Shown: positions 1 through 5,507 of the stretch, piece after piece
How positions within the stretch are numbered: the stretch's first letter is position 1
How the letters are laid out: each line of letters starts with the position of its first letter
Assembly (NCBI GenBank): GCA_046484825.1
Contig: JAWOIE010000151.1
Coordinates: forward strand, 1-5,624
Reading direction: 5' to 3'
Source: CAJYAN01 sp046484825
GTDB lineage: Bacteria; Pseudomonadota; Gammaproteobacteria; UBA6429; Thiohalophilaceae
Length of the DNA stretch: 5,624 nucleotides
Program-made: the position numbers and the translations under genes
Notes under the pieces: model-generated
Databases searched by the model: none
What the model saw: only the letters and a program-made list of their open reading frames with translations
Told to the model about the DNA's origin: nothing

Positions 1-162
1 GTCCAGCGCGAAGATGAAGCGCGAATAGGTCAGCGTCGGGTCGATGGCGCGCACCGCGGCGTTGATCCGCTGGATCCACAGCGCGCGGAAGCTGCGCTTG
101 CGGTTCTTGCGGTCGCGGGTGGCGTACTGGTTGGCCTTGTCCACCGCCTGCGTCGCGGTGCC
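1..162 (-). CDS. rplT: Ribosomal protein L20, internal fragment (both ends missing), alphaproteobacterial type
   Basis: The reverse complement reads in one open frame through the L20 core: ATQAVDKANQYATRDRK, then RKRSFRALWIQRINAAVRA, then LTYSRFI. L20 binds 23S rRNA early in assembly of the large ribosomal subunit, and this basic stretch (roughly residues 35-90 of about 118) is its most conserved helix region. The C-terminal third lies beyond base 1. The N-terminal third is absent: similarity stops near 157-162, where a different plus-strand protein begins. The wording QAVDKANQYATRDRKNRKR resembles Rhodobacteraceae L20 as I remember it. Of the 52 codons from 156 down to 1, all but one (TAT) end in G or C, unlike the genes downstream. 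The missing N-terminus and the composition suggest that this piece does not belong naturally next to the rest of the window. The identification as L20 is firm; the taxonomic reading is from memory. Confidence 0.85.
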
Positions 163-254
163 CCGGCGAACGCGACTGGACCACCGAGAACCTGTTCGAG
201 ACCGACATGCCCTGCCTGGTGCACGCCCGTCAGCCGGAGCGGTTTGTACTTTGA
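162..254 (+). CDS. C-terminal tail of a truncated protein, possibly Pcm-like protein-L-isoaspartate methyltransferase
   Basis: A plus-strand frame gives 30 codons beginning PGERDWTTEN, continuing through LFETD and ending RQPERFVL, with TGA at 252-254. Its upstream part is lost at the junction with the L20 fragment near 157-165. The pattern LFETD followed by an ending like PxRFVF or PERFVL resembles, from memory, the C-terminus of Pcm-family methyltransferases encoded just upstream of rhodanese and tolC in many Gammaproteobacteria. Those enzymes use S-adenosylmethionine to methylate isoaspartyl residues in damaged proteins; the SAM-binding motifs would lie in the missing part. That this is a real coding end is supported by its protein-like composition and by the non-coding repeats that begin right after the stop. 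The family assignment rests on the short tail and on synteny, so it is tentative. Confidence 0.5.
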   Translation, partial: PGERDWTTENLFETDMPCLVHARQPERFVL

Positions 255-261
255 AGTGCAG

Positions 262-300
262 GGACGAGGTTCTAGGGCCTAGCCTCTAGGCCCTCGCTCC
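262..300. repeat. Imperfect stem-loop just after the methyltransferase-like stop codon
   Basis: CGAGGTTCTAG at 265-275 pairs with CTAGGCCCTCG at 286-296, with one T-C mismatch and one T-G wobble. The outer GGA at 262-264 extends the stem to TCC at 298-300 past a bulged C at 297. A smaller perfect inverted repeat, CTAGG-G-CCTAG at 272-282, competes with it. The element starts eight bases after the TGA at 252-254, where a transcription terminator or 3'-end stabiliser is expected, but no run of T follows, so an intrinsic terminator is not supported. Confidence 0.5.
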
Positions 301-302
301 TG

Positions 303-405
303 TGTTTTAGTCGTAGGTCGGAACAAGCGCAGCGGTTCCGACGCAGGTATCGGCCAGGCCTCGGCATTCTTCCCGGTGGCACCGCTATCGCTTGTGCCCC
401 CCTAC
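303..405. repeat. BIME-like element, copy A: two REP-like hairpins head to head
   Basis: The left REP has GTAG at 313-316, then stem GTCGGAAC (317-324), loop AAGCGCAGCG (325-334) and stem GTTCCGAC (335-342). The right REP is inverted: read on the minus strand it starts with GTAG (CTAC at 402-405 on plus), has its arms at 394-401 and 375-382, and the loop AAGCGATAGCG. A GTAG head followed by a short palindrome is the signature of REP sequences associated with RAYT (TnpA-REP, Y1 HUH) transposases. The 103-bp unit recurs at 531-633 with only two differences. One of them (C at 399, A at 627) breaks a base pair in the right stem of this copy. Confidence 0.8.
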
Positions 406-424
406 GATTTTGATCTTCCTAGCA

Positions 425-450
425 CTTAGAACCCCTGCGTCACCCAAAGA
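425..450. repeat. 26-bp motif, copy 1
   Basis: This stretch, containing CTTAGAACCCCT and TCACCCAAAGA, recurs at 690-715 with 24 of 26 bases identical. In each case it lies downstream of a BIME-like copy. It is not a REP hairpin itself and I do not recognise it. It may be part of the same duplicated unit or a separate short dispersed repeat. Confidence 0.65.
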
Positions 451-465
451 ACCTCTATGAGGTTC
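449..465. repeat. Tight 7-bp hairpin
   Basis: GAACCTC (449-455) and GAGGTTC (459-465) form a perfect stem around the three-base loop TAT. It overlaps the end of 26-bp motif copy 1 and has no partner after motif copy 2. No T-tract follows, so a terminator call is weak. Its role is unknown. Confidence 0.45.
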
Positions 466-530
466 GTTATGGGCATTTTCGCCTTTGGTTCCAGGCGTCA
501 TTAAGGATTCTTCCACAAAGTCAGGCCCTA

Positions 531-633
531 TGTTTTAGTCGTAGGTCGGAACAAGCGCAGCGGTTCCGACGCAGGTATCGGCCAGTCCTCGGCATTCTTC
601 CCGGTGGCACCGCTATCGCTTGTGCCACCCTAC
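531..633. repeat. BIME-like element, copy B: two REP-like hairpins head to head
   Basis: This is the second 103-bp copy, offset by exactly 228 bases from copy A and identical at 101 of 103 positions. The left REP has GTAG at 541-544, stem arms 545-552 and 563-570, and loop 553-562. The right inverted REP has arms GGTGGCAC (603-610) and GTGCCACC (622-629), fully paired here, and ends in CTAC at 630-633. Near-identity of the copies implies recent duplication or ongoing homogenisation. Confidence 0.8.
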
Positions 634-652
634 CAGTGCGAGGGATAAGGAT

Positions 653-684
653 GTAGGCCGGAACAAGCGCAGCGGTTCCGGCGC
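653..684 (+). repeat. Single REP-like element with a compensatory stem change
   Basis: GTAG at 653-656 is followed by stem GCCGGAAC (657-664), the same loop AAGCGCAGCG (665-674) and stem GTTCCGGC (675-682). Relative to copies A and B, T becomes C at 658 and its pairing partner A becomes G at 681, so the palindrome is kept. No inverted partner REP lies downstream before the rhodanese gene. Confidence 0.8.
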
Positions 685-689
685 GGATT

Positions 690-715
690 CTTAGAACCCC
701 TCCATCACCCAAAGA
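690..715. repeat. 26-bp motif, copy 2
   Basis: This matches 425-450 at 24 of 26 bases, differing only at the two positions that read G and G in copy 1 (TGCGTC) and C and A here (TCCATC). It follows the single REP and ends 45 bases before the rhodanese start codon, so it could fall in the rhodanese 5' region. Confidence 0.65.
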
Positions 716-760
716 TCAAGCCGCCTTTAAATCGGTGCGGGTTGTCATTATATCCCCCTG

Positions 761-1078
761 ATGCGTCATTTTTCCCCGCAACAACTCCAGGACTTTCTCG
801 CCGCCGGTGGCCAGCCGCTATTGCTGGACGTGCGGGAACCCTGGGAGTTTGAGTACTGTCACATCGAAGGTTCCGAGCTGATTCCCATGGGGCGGATTCA
901 CCAGCACCTTGACGACATCAGTAACGCGGTGCCGGTGGTGGTGATCTGTCACCATGGCATCCGCAGCCGGCATGTGGCCGCTTACCTGGAGACACAGGGC
1001 TTTGACGATGTCATCAATCTGGAGGGCGGGGTGGAGCGCTGGGCACAGGAGGTTGAGCCGGGGATGCGCCGTTATTAA
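761..1078 (+). CDS. Single-domain rhodanese (sulfurtransferase)
   Basis: This 105-residue cytoplasmic protein is one rhodanese domain, about the size of GlpE. Family landmarks in order are the DVREPWEF block (residues 23-30), the active-site loop CHHGIRS beginning at Cys63, and the closing NLEGGVERW (86-94). Cys63 would carry the persulfide passed from a sulfur donor such as thiosulfate to a thiol acceptor. The six-residue loop fits sulfurtransferases rather than the longer loop of Cdc25/arsenate-reductase relatives. The ATG at 761 is chosen because an in-frame stop lies at 728-730 and no ATG, GTG or TTG comes between; no clear Shine-Dalgarno is seen. It sits between the methyltransferase-like tail and tolC, an arrangement I recall from other Gammaproteobacteria, but its physiological partner cannot be read from the sequence. 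Confidence 0.92.
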   Translation: MRHFSPQQLQDFLAAGGQPLLLDVREPWEFEYCHIEGSELIPMGRIHQHLDDISNAVPVVVICHHGIRSRHVAAYLETQGFDDVINLEGGVERWAQEVEPGMRRY

Positions 1079-1214
1079 GGAGGCATGGTACCGGTACGCA
1101 ACGGATTTTCAGGAATGCAGAGATCATCAGCCCGTCGTGTGCCGACAACGGCACCATTACCAGTGGCGGCCACCGGGCCTGGTGACGCGGGATACCCCTG
1201 TATAAAACGGCGCT

Positions 1215-1242
1215 TTTTTACCCCGGTACGCCTTGCTATCAT
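1215..1242 (+). promoter_or_regulatory. Probable tolC promoter, extended -10 type
   Basis: TGCTATCAT at 1234-1242 is an extended -10 element (TGN plus TATCAT, five of six bases matching TATAAT). A poor -35, TTTTTA at 1215-1220, lies 16 bases upstream, which is usual for extended -10 promoters. The site is 55 bases before the preferred tolC GTG start. A second AT-rich box, TATAAA at 1201-1206, has no convincing -35. This is inferred from sequence only. Confidence 0.5.
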
Positions 1243-1296
1243 CATGCGCACCGGGGGCGTATAGCACTCACCCTTTTCACCATGGAGAATGGACTA

Positions 1297-2628
1297 GTGA
1301 AATTATTCCAGCAGCGCGCACTCACCCTTTTGCTCTCGAGCTTGCCCCTGTTCGCCTCGGCAACGGACCTGACGGATATTTACCGTCAGGCGCTGGAGAA
1401 TGACCCCCAGTATCGGGCCGCGCAGGCGGCGCTGGAGGCGGCGCGCGAGGCCAAGCCACAGGCCTGGTCGGCCTGGCTGCCACAGCTCAATTTTACGGCG
1501 CAGTGGATCGATGATGAAACCCAGACTACCCGTTCCAGCGATACCGCCCTTCTGCCACTGGGCACCCGCACCTCGGACAGCGACCGTTTTATTCTCAGCC
1601 TGAACCAGGCCCTCTATCACCATGACTATGTGGTCGCCCTGCGCCAGGCCGATGACAGTATTGCGCAGGCCGTGGCGGCGTTTCAGGGTGAGCAACATGC
1701 CCTGATGCTGCGTGTTGCCGACGGCTATTTTAATGTGCTCGCGGCACGTGACTCGCTGGAGTTTGCCCGCGCCGAGAAAAAGGCCGTTAGCGAACAACTG
1801 CACCAGACCAAACAGCGTTTTAATGTCGGCCTGATTGCCATTACCGATGTGCATGAGGCCCAGGCGCGTTACGACCAGACCGTGGCGCAGGAGATTAGCG
1901 CCCAGAATGAACTGGCCATTAGCTACGAGGCCCTGCGCGAACTCACCGGCCAGATGCAGACCGGTCTCAACAGCCTGGCCAGCGACGCCCCGCTAACCCC
2001 CCCGGCGCCGGACAATGTGGACAACTGGGTGGCCATGGCGCTGGAGCAGAATCTGGCCCTGCTGGCGGCGGAAATGAACATGCGCATCGCCACGGATGAG
2101 GTCAGCCGCCAGCGCGCCGGCCACTACCCGACTCTGGATTTAAGGGCCACACAGACCAATGTCGATGGCGGCATCAGCAATACCACCACCTATGACAGTG
2201 AGGGCACCTCGGTCATCCTGGAACTGAATGTGCCCCTGTACGCCGGCGGCCTGACCAGTTCCCGCACCCGTCAGGCCAAGTTCAACCGCCAGCAGGCGCG
2301 TGAGCAGTATGAACAGCAACGCCGCGCCACCGAGCGGCAGGCGCGTAATGCCTATCTGACCCTGAAGGCCAACATCAGTCAGGTCAGGGCCTTTGAGCAG
2401 GCGCTGGCCTCCAGCACCACGGCCCTGGAGGCGACCCGTGCCGGTTTTGAAGTCGGCACGCGCACCGCGGTCGATGTGCTCAATTCACAGCAGGAGCTGT
2501 ATCTTGCCCAGCGCAATTATGCCCGCGCCCGTTATGACTACATTCTGCAAAATCTGCGTCTGAAACAGGCCGCCGGCATCCTGCAGGAAAGCGATCTGCA
2601 ACAGGTCAGCACCTGGCTGGTCAACTGA
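1297..2628 (+). CDS. tolC: TolC-family outer-membrane efflux/secretion channel
   Basis: From the GTG at 1297 the product is 443 residues, normal for TolC. It starts MKLFQQR, has a hydrophobic core LTLLLSSLPLF and an ASA cleavage site near residue 22: a clean Sec signal peptide. The ATG at 1282 would add MENGL and has no Shine-Dalgarno, whereas GGAGA at 1284-1288 sits eight bases before the GTG, so GTG is preferred. Both halves of the internal duplication show: QRFNVGLIAITDVHEAQA near residues 173-190 and AGFEVGTRTAVDVLNSQ near 382-398, each in long alpha-helical, Gln/Ala-rich stretches. LNVPLYAGG near 310-318 is the usual strand and turn before the second helical hairpin. The trimer would span the outer membrane and periplasm, docking to an RND, ABC or type I secretion partner; none is encoded here. 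A probable promoter lies at 1215-1242, and the next gene overlaps its stop. Confidence 0.92.
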   Translation: MKLFQQRALTLLLSSLPLFASATDLTDIYRQALENDPQYRAAQAALEAAREAKPQAWSAWLPQLNFTAQWIDDETQTTRSSDTALLPLGTRTSDSDRFILSLNQALYHHDYVVALRQADDSIAQAVAAFQGEQHALMLRVADGYFNVLAARDSLEFARAEKKAVSEQLHQTKQRFNVGLIAITDVHEAQARYDQTVAQEISAQNELAISYEALRELTGQMQTGLNSLASDAPLTPPAPDNVDNWVAMALEQNLALLAAEMNMRIATDEVSRQRAGHYPTLDLRATQTNVDGGISNTTTYDSEGTSVILELNVPLYAGGLTSSRTRQAKFNRQQAREQYEQQRRATERQARNAYLTLKANISQVRAFEQALASSTTALEATRAGFEVGTRTAVDVLNSQQELYLAQRNYARARYDYILQNLRLKQAAGILQESDLQQVSTWLVN

Positions 2629-3179
2629 TGCTCTGCGATGCCCGGCAAAGCCGCCTGCTCATTATCGATGTGCAGGAACGCCTGCTGGGCGCCATGCCCG
2701 ACAAACCCCGGGCGCAGGTCCTGGGCAATACGGCCATCCTGTTACAGGCGGCGCAGCGCCTGGCGGTGCCGGTGATCCGTTCCGAGCAATACCCCAGGGG
2801 CCTGGGGGCGACCGACAGCCACATCGAGGGTCGGCTTACGGACGAGACCCTGAAGGTCGAGAAGACGGTGTTCTCCTGCTGCGGCGTCGCCGAGGTTGCC
2901 GAGCTCTCTCACCAGCAGGTGCTGCCCCAGTGGATACTGGCGGGCATCGAGAGTCATGTCTGCGTGCTGCAAACGGCGCTACAGTTAAAGGCCGCCGGCC
3001 AGCAGGTCTTTGTGGTGAGCGATGCCTGTTGTTCACGGCAAAAACACCACCATCAAAATGCCCTGCAACGCCTGAGTCAGGCGGGCGTGATTATCAGCAA
3101 TACCGAGTCGGTGCTGTTTGAATGGCTGCGCGATTCCCGGCACCCGGCCTTTAAGGATTTGTCGAAGCTCATCCGCTAG
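2628..3179 (+). CDS. Isochorismatase-fold cysteine hydrolase (YcaC/ISOC1-2-like)
   Basis: This 183-residue cytoplasmic protein shows the three catalytic positions of the isochorismatase/nicotinamidase superfamily: Asp14 in LLIIDVQERL, Lys79 in VEKTVFSC, and the nucleophile Cys112 in AGIESHVCV. The IRSEQYPRGLG segment (50-60) is typical of the YcaC and ISOC1/2 branch, whose true substrates are largely unknown, so I do not claim isochorismate or nicotinamide as substrate. The later DACCSR (132-137) corresponds to the more usual DAxxSR, with an additional Cys pair. Its ATG shares the A of the tolC TGA (TGATG), which favours translational coupling and co-transcription with tolC; no separate Shine-Dalgarno is needed or clearly visible. 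The functional tie to TolC is unknown. Confidence 0.88.
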   Translation: MLCDARQSRLLIIDVQERLLGAMPDKPRAQVLGNTAILLQAAQRLAVPVIRSEQYPRGLGATDSHIEGRLTDETLKVEKTVFSCCGVAEVAELSHQQVLPQWILAGIESHVCVLQTALQLKAAGQQVFVVSDACCSRQKHHHQNALQRLSQAGVIISNTESVLFEWLRDSRHPAFKDLSKLIR

Positions 3180-3188
3180 GCATCAACG

Positions 3189-3217
3189 TTAACCTGGCCC
3201 TGGCTTTCCGCTATGAT
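3189..3217 (+). promoter_or_regulatory. Sigma70-like promoter for the lpxL-waaA fusion gene
   Basis: TTAACC at 3189-3194 (four of six bases matching TTGACA) and TATGAT at 3212-3217 (five of six matching TATAAT) are separated by exactly 17 bases. Transcription would begin near 3224, about 40 bases before the ATG at 3267. It lies in the 87-bp gap after the isochorismatase stop, so the fusion gene can be expressed independently of tolC. Confidence 0.6.
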
Positions 3218-3266
3218 GTCCGGGGATTCACTGCGGACCTCACCGACCTGAGACACTCATTTTTCT

Positions 3267-5507
3267 ATGTCACCTAGCAACGAACGCTTCCGGGCCACGG
3301 ACTATCTGGCACCAAAACACTGGCCGACCTGGCTGGGGATTGGCCTGCTGTATCTGTCCAGCCGCCTGCCCTATGCGTTCATAGTGCGACTGGGCACCGC
3401 GCTGGGCTGGCTGAGTTTTTACCTGATGCCGCAGCGCCGCCGCATTACGCGCACCAATCTGCGCAAGGTCTTTCCTGACATTGATGAAGATGAGCGACAG
3501 CGTCTGCTGCGGCGCTGCTTTTACTCCGCCAGCATCGCCCTGTTCGAGACCGCCTGGGCCTGGTGGGCCAGTGACAAAAAGATCAAACCCCTCTACCGCA
3601 TCGAGGGCCTGGAACACCTAAAGGCCGCACAGAAAAAGGGCAAGGGCGTGATCCTGCTGGGCGCGCACTGGACCACCATTGAAATGTCGGGCCGACTCAT
3701 GGCCTATCACGCCGACAATATCCATACCACCTATAAGCCCGCGCACAACGACCTGTTCGAGGCGCTGATGACCCACAACCGCACCCGCATGAACAAGGGC
3801 ATTGTCGCCAGTAACGATATGCGCGCCATTTTGAAACTGCTCAAGGACCAGCAAATACTCTGGTATGCCCCGGACCAGGACTTTGGTCGGGAGAAGTCCG
3901 TCTTCGCCCCCTTTATGGGGGTGCAGACCGCCACCCTGACCATGACGGCCCGTCTGGCCAGGGTCTCGGGCGCGGCCGTGGTGCCACTCTATTCCGAACG
4001 ACTGCCGGGCCAGCAGGGCTATCGCCTGCGCCTCGGCCGCATGCTGGAAAATTTTCCCAGCGGCAACGAGGTGCGTGATGCCACTACCATTAACCGGCTT
4101 ATCGAGGCACAGCTCAAGCTGACCCCCAGCCAGTATCTGTGGGGACACCGCCGCTTCAAGACCCGACCGGAAGGTGAGCTGCCGTTTTACCCCCTGCGGC
4201 CGCCCACCAAACTCAAACTGTATCGCCTGCTCCTGGCCAGTCTGGCCCTGCCGCTGGTGCTGCACACCGCCTATCTGGCCTTCAAGTTCAGGGACAAGGC
4301 CTATCTGTACGAGCGTCTGGGCAGGTTTGGTCGCAGTGCCACTATTGCCCGTGGCGGGATCTGGGTCCACACCGCCTCGGTGGGTGAGGTCAATGCCGTG
4401 CTGCCGTTGATCAAGGCATTGCAGGCCCAGTACGCCGAACTGCCCATCTGCTTAACCACCACCACGCCCACGGGCGGCCAGGCGGCGCGTGCGCGACTGC
4501 CGGACGGGGTGCGCCTGTATTATTTACCGCTGGACTGGCACGGGGCGGTGCAGCGATTTCTGGATCACACCCGGCCCCTGGTAAGTCTGATTATGGAAAC
4601 CGAGCTCTGGCCCAACCTGCACGAGGCGGCCTTTAATCAGGGCGTACCCATTATCATCATCAATGGCCGCCTCACGGAAAAGACCTTGCAGGCGCCACGC
4701 TGGTTGTACTACCTGTACCATCGCATGATGGTGCACGCCCAGGCGGTGATTGCCCGCAGCACTGAAGACCGGCAGCGCTTCGCCCGCCTGGGGGTCAGGG
4801 AGGATCGTCTGTTTCAAATCGACAATATCAAGTTTGCGCCGGGCGAGGCGCACGCCACGCCCGCCGCCATCGATTTGCAGCGGCCGTATGTGCTGGCCGC
4901 CTCCACCCGTGAGAAAGAGGAGGTGGAGATTATCCATGCCTGGCAGCAACTGCCACAACCGCGACCTTTGCTGGTGATTGCCCCGCGCCACCCCAAACGT
5001 CTGGCCGAGATCCTCGCCGACCTCGACGCCTTTGGCCTGAACATCGCCATTCGCAGTCGCCAGCAGCCGGTGACGGAGACGACCGACCTCTATCTGGCCG
5101 ATACCCTGGGAGAGCTGGCCGCCTTCATGGCGGGCGCAACACTGGTCTTTATGGGCGGCTCACTGGTCGACAAGGGTGGCCATAATATTCTCGAGCCCGC
5201 CCGGCTGGGCAAGGCGATTATCGTGGGACCGTATATGGATAATTTTCGCGAGGAGACCCAGCTGCTGTTGCAGTCGCAGGGCCTGCTGCAGGTGGCCAAC
5301 CGTGATGCGCTGGCCGCCCAACTGCAAACATTACTGCAACAGCCGGAACGCGCCCGCCAACTGGGAGACCATGCCCGGGCCGCCATCGACGACAGGGCCG
5401 GCGTGATTGAAGCCTATCTCCAGTGCCTGCAGCAACTCTACCCCTTCACGCAACAGATTCCCACGGCGGCGGAAAACGTCCATCAACTGGAGACGCTGAT
5501 CTCCTGA
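3267..5507 (+). CDS. Fused lipid A acyltransferase (LpxL/HtrB family) and Kdo transferase (WaaA)
   Basis: One 746-residue frame holds two full-length enzymes. Residues 1-304 are an LpxL-type acyltransferase: a start resembling E. coli LpxL (HWPTWLGIG, 18-26), a membrane segment at about 20-40, the catalytic HX4E motif at His134 and Glu139 (AHWTTIE), WYAPDQDFG (199-207), and the terminal HRRFKTRPEGE (294-304). A linker of about 14 residues follows. Residues 318-746 are WaaA: a membrane anchor at 321-339, SVGE with the expected catalytic Glu374, ETELWPN (444-450), PRHP (573-576), DTLGEL (612-617) and GGSLVDKGGHNILEPA (630-645). WaaA transfers Kdo from CMP-Kdo to lipid IVA; LpxL then acylates the Kdo-lipid on the cytoplasmic face of the inner membrane. 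No Met codon occurs between residues 259 and 443, so separate translation of the WaaA half is unlikely. The Shine-Dalgarno is weak. Whether the acyltransferase adds laurate or another chain cannot be told. Confidence 0.93.
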   Translation: MSPSNERFRATDYLAPKHWPTWLGIGLLYLSSRLPYAFIVRLGTALGWLSFYLMPQRRRITRTNLRKVFPDIDEDERQRLLRRCFYSASIALFETAWAWWASDKKIKPLYRIEGLEHLKAAQKKGKGVILLGAHWTTIEMSGRLMAYHADNIHTTYKPAHNDLFEALMTHNRTRMNKGIVASNDMRAILKLLKDQQILWYAPDQDFGREKSVFAPFMGVQTATLTMTARLARVSGAAVVPLYSERLPGQQGYRLRLGRMLENFPSGNEVRDATTINRLIEAQLKLTPSQYLWGHRRFKTRPEGELPFYPLRPPTKLKLYRLLLASLALPLVLHTAYLAFKFRDKAYLYERLGRFGRSATIARGGIWVHTASVGEVNAVLPLIKALQAQYAELPICLTTTTPTGGQAARARLPDGVRLYYLPLDWHGAVQRFLDHTRPLVSLIMETELWPNLHEAAFNQGVPIIIINGRLTEKTLQAPRWLYYLYHRMMVHAQAVIARSTEDRQRFARLGVREDRLFQIDNIKFAPGEAHATPAAIDLQRPYVLAASTREKEEVEIIHAWQQLPQPRPLLVIAPRHPKRLAEILADLDAFGLNIAIRSRQQPVTETTDLYLADTLGELAAFMAGATLVFMGGSLVDKGGHNILEPARLGKAIIVGPYMDNFREETQLLLQSQGLLQVANRDALAAQLQTLLQQPERARQLGDHARAAIDDRAGVIEAYLQCLQQLYPFTQQIPTAAENVHQLETLIS

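Larger units (their letters stand above)
255..760. other. 506-bp intergenic region made mostly of REP-like and other repeats
   Basis: I find no convincing gene on either strand here. The region carries, in order: a stem-loop (262-300), BIME-like copy A (303-405), a 26-bp motif (425-450), a tight hairpin (449-465), BIME-like copy B (531-633), a single REP (653-684), and a second copy of the 26-bp motif (690-715). No good sigma70 promoter stands out upstream of the rhodanese; 741-753 is AT-rich but lacks a spaced -35 box. Neither neighbour has an obvious U-tract terminator, although the hairpins could protect 3' ends or stop transcription by other means. Confidence 0.75.

Noticed and set aside
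303..633. Insertion sequence or MITE bounded by the 103-bp repeats
   Set aside because: The 125 bases between the copies encode no transposase, the copies are direct rather than terminal inverted repeats, and no target-site duplication is evident.
303..715. CRISPR array
   Set aside because: The repeats are irregularly spaced, include inverted copies, vary in unit composition and have no uniform spacers; the GTAG-headed hairpins fit REP elements.
1165..1220. Intrinsic terminator after the rhodanese gene (CACC...GGTG at 1171-1184 and a T-run at 1214-1219)
   Set aside because: The short GC hairpin is about 30 bases away from the T-run, so the two cannot act as one terminator; the T-run fits better as part of the tolC promoter.
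1303..1854. Minus-strand open frame of 183 codons inside tolC
   Set aside because: It is antisense to a clear TolC frame with a signal peptide and both duplicated motifs, and its translation is low-complexity and unrecognised.
3618..4370. Long open frame (250 codons) on the minus strand inside the fusion gene
   Set aside because: It lies antisense to a strongly conserved two-enzyme frame, has no recognisable motifs, and open antisense frames are expected at this GC and codon use.
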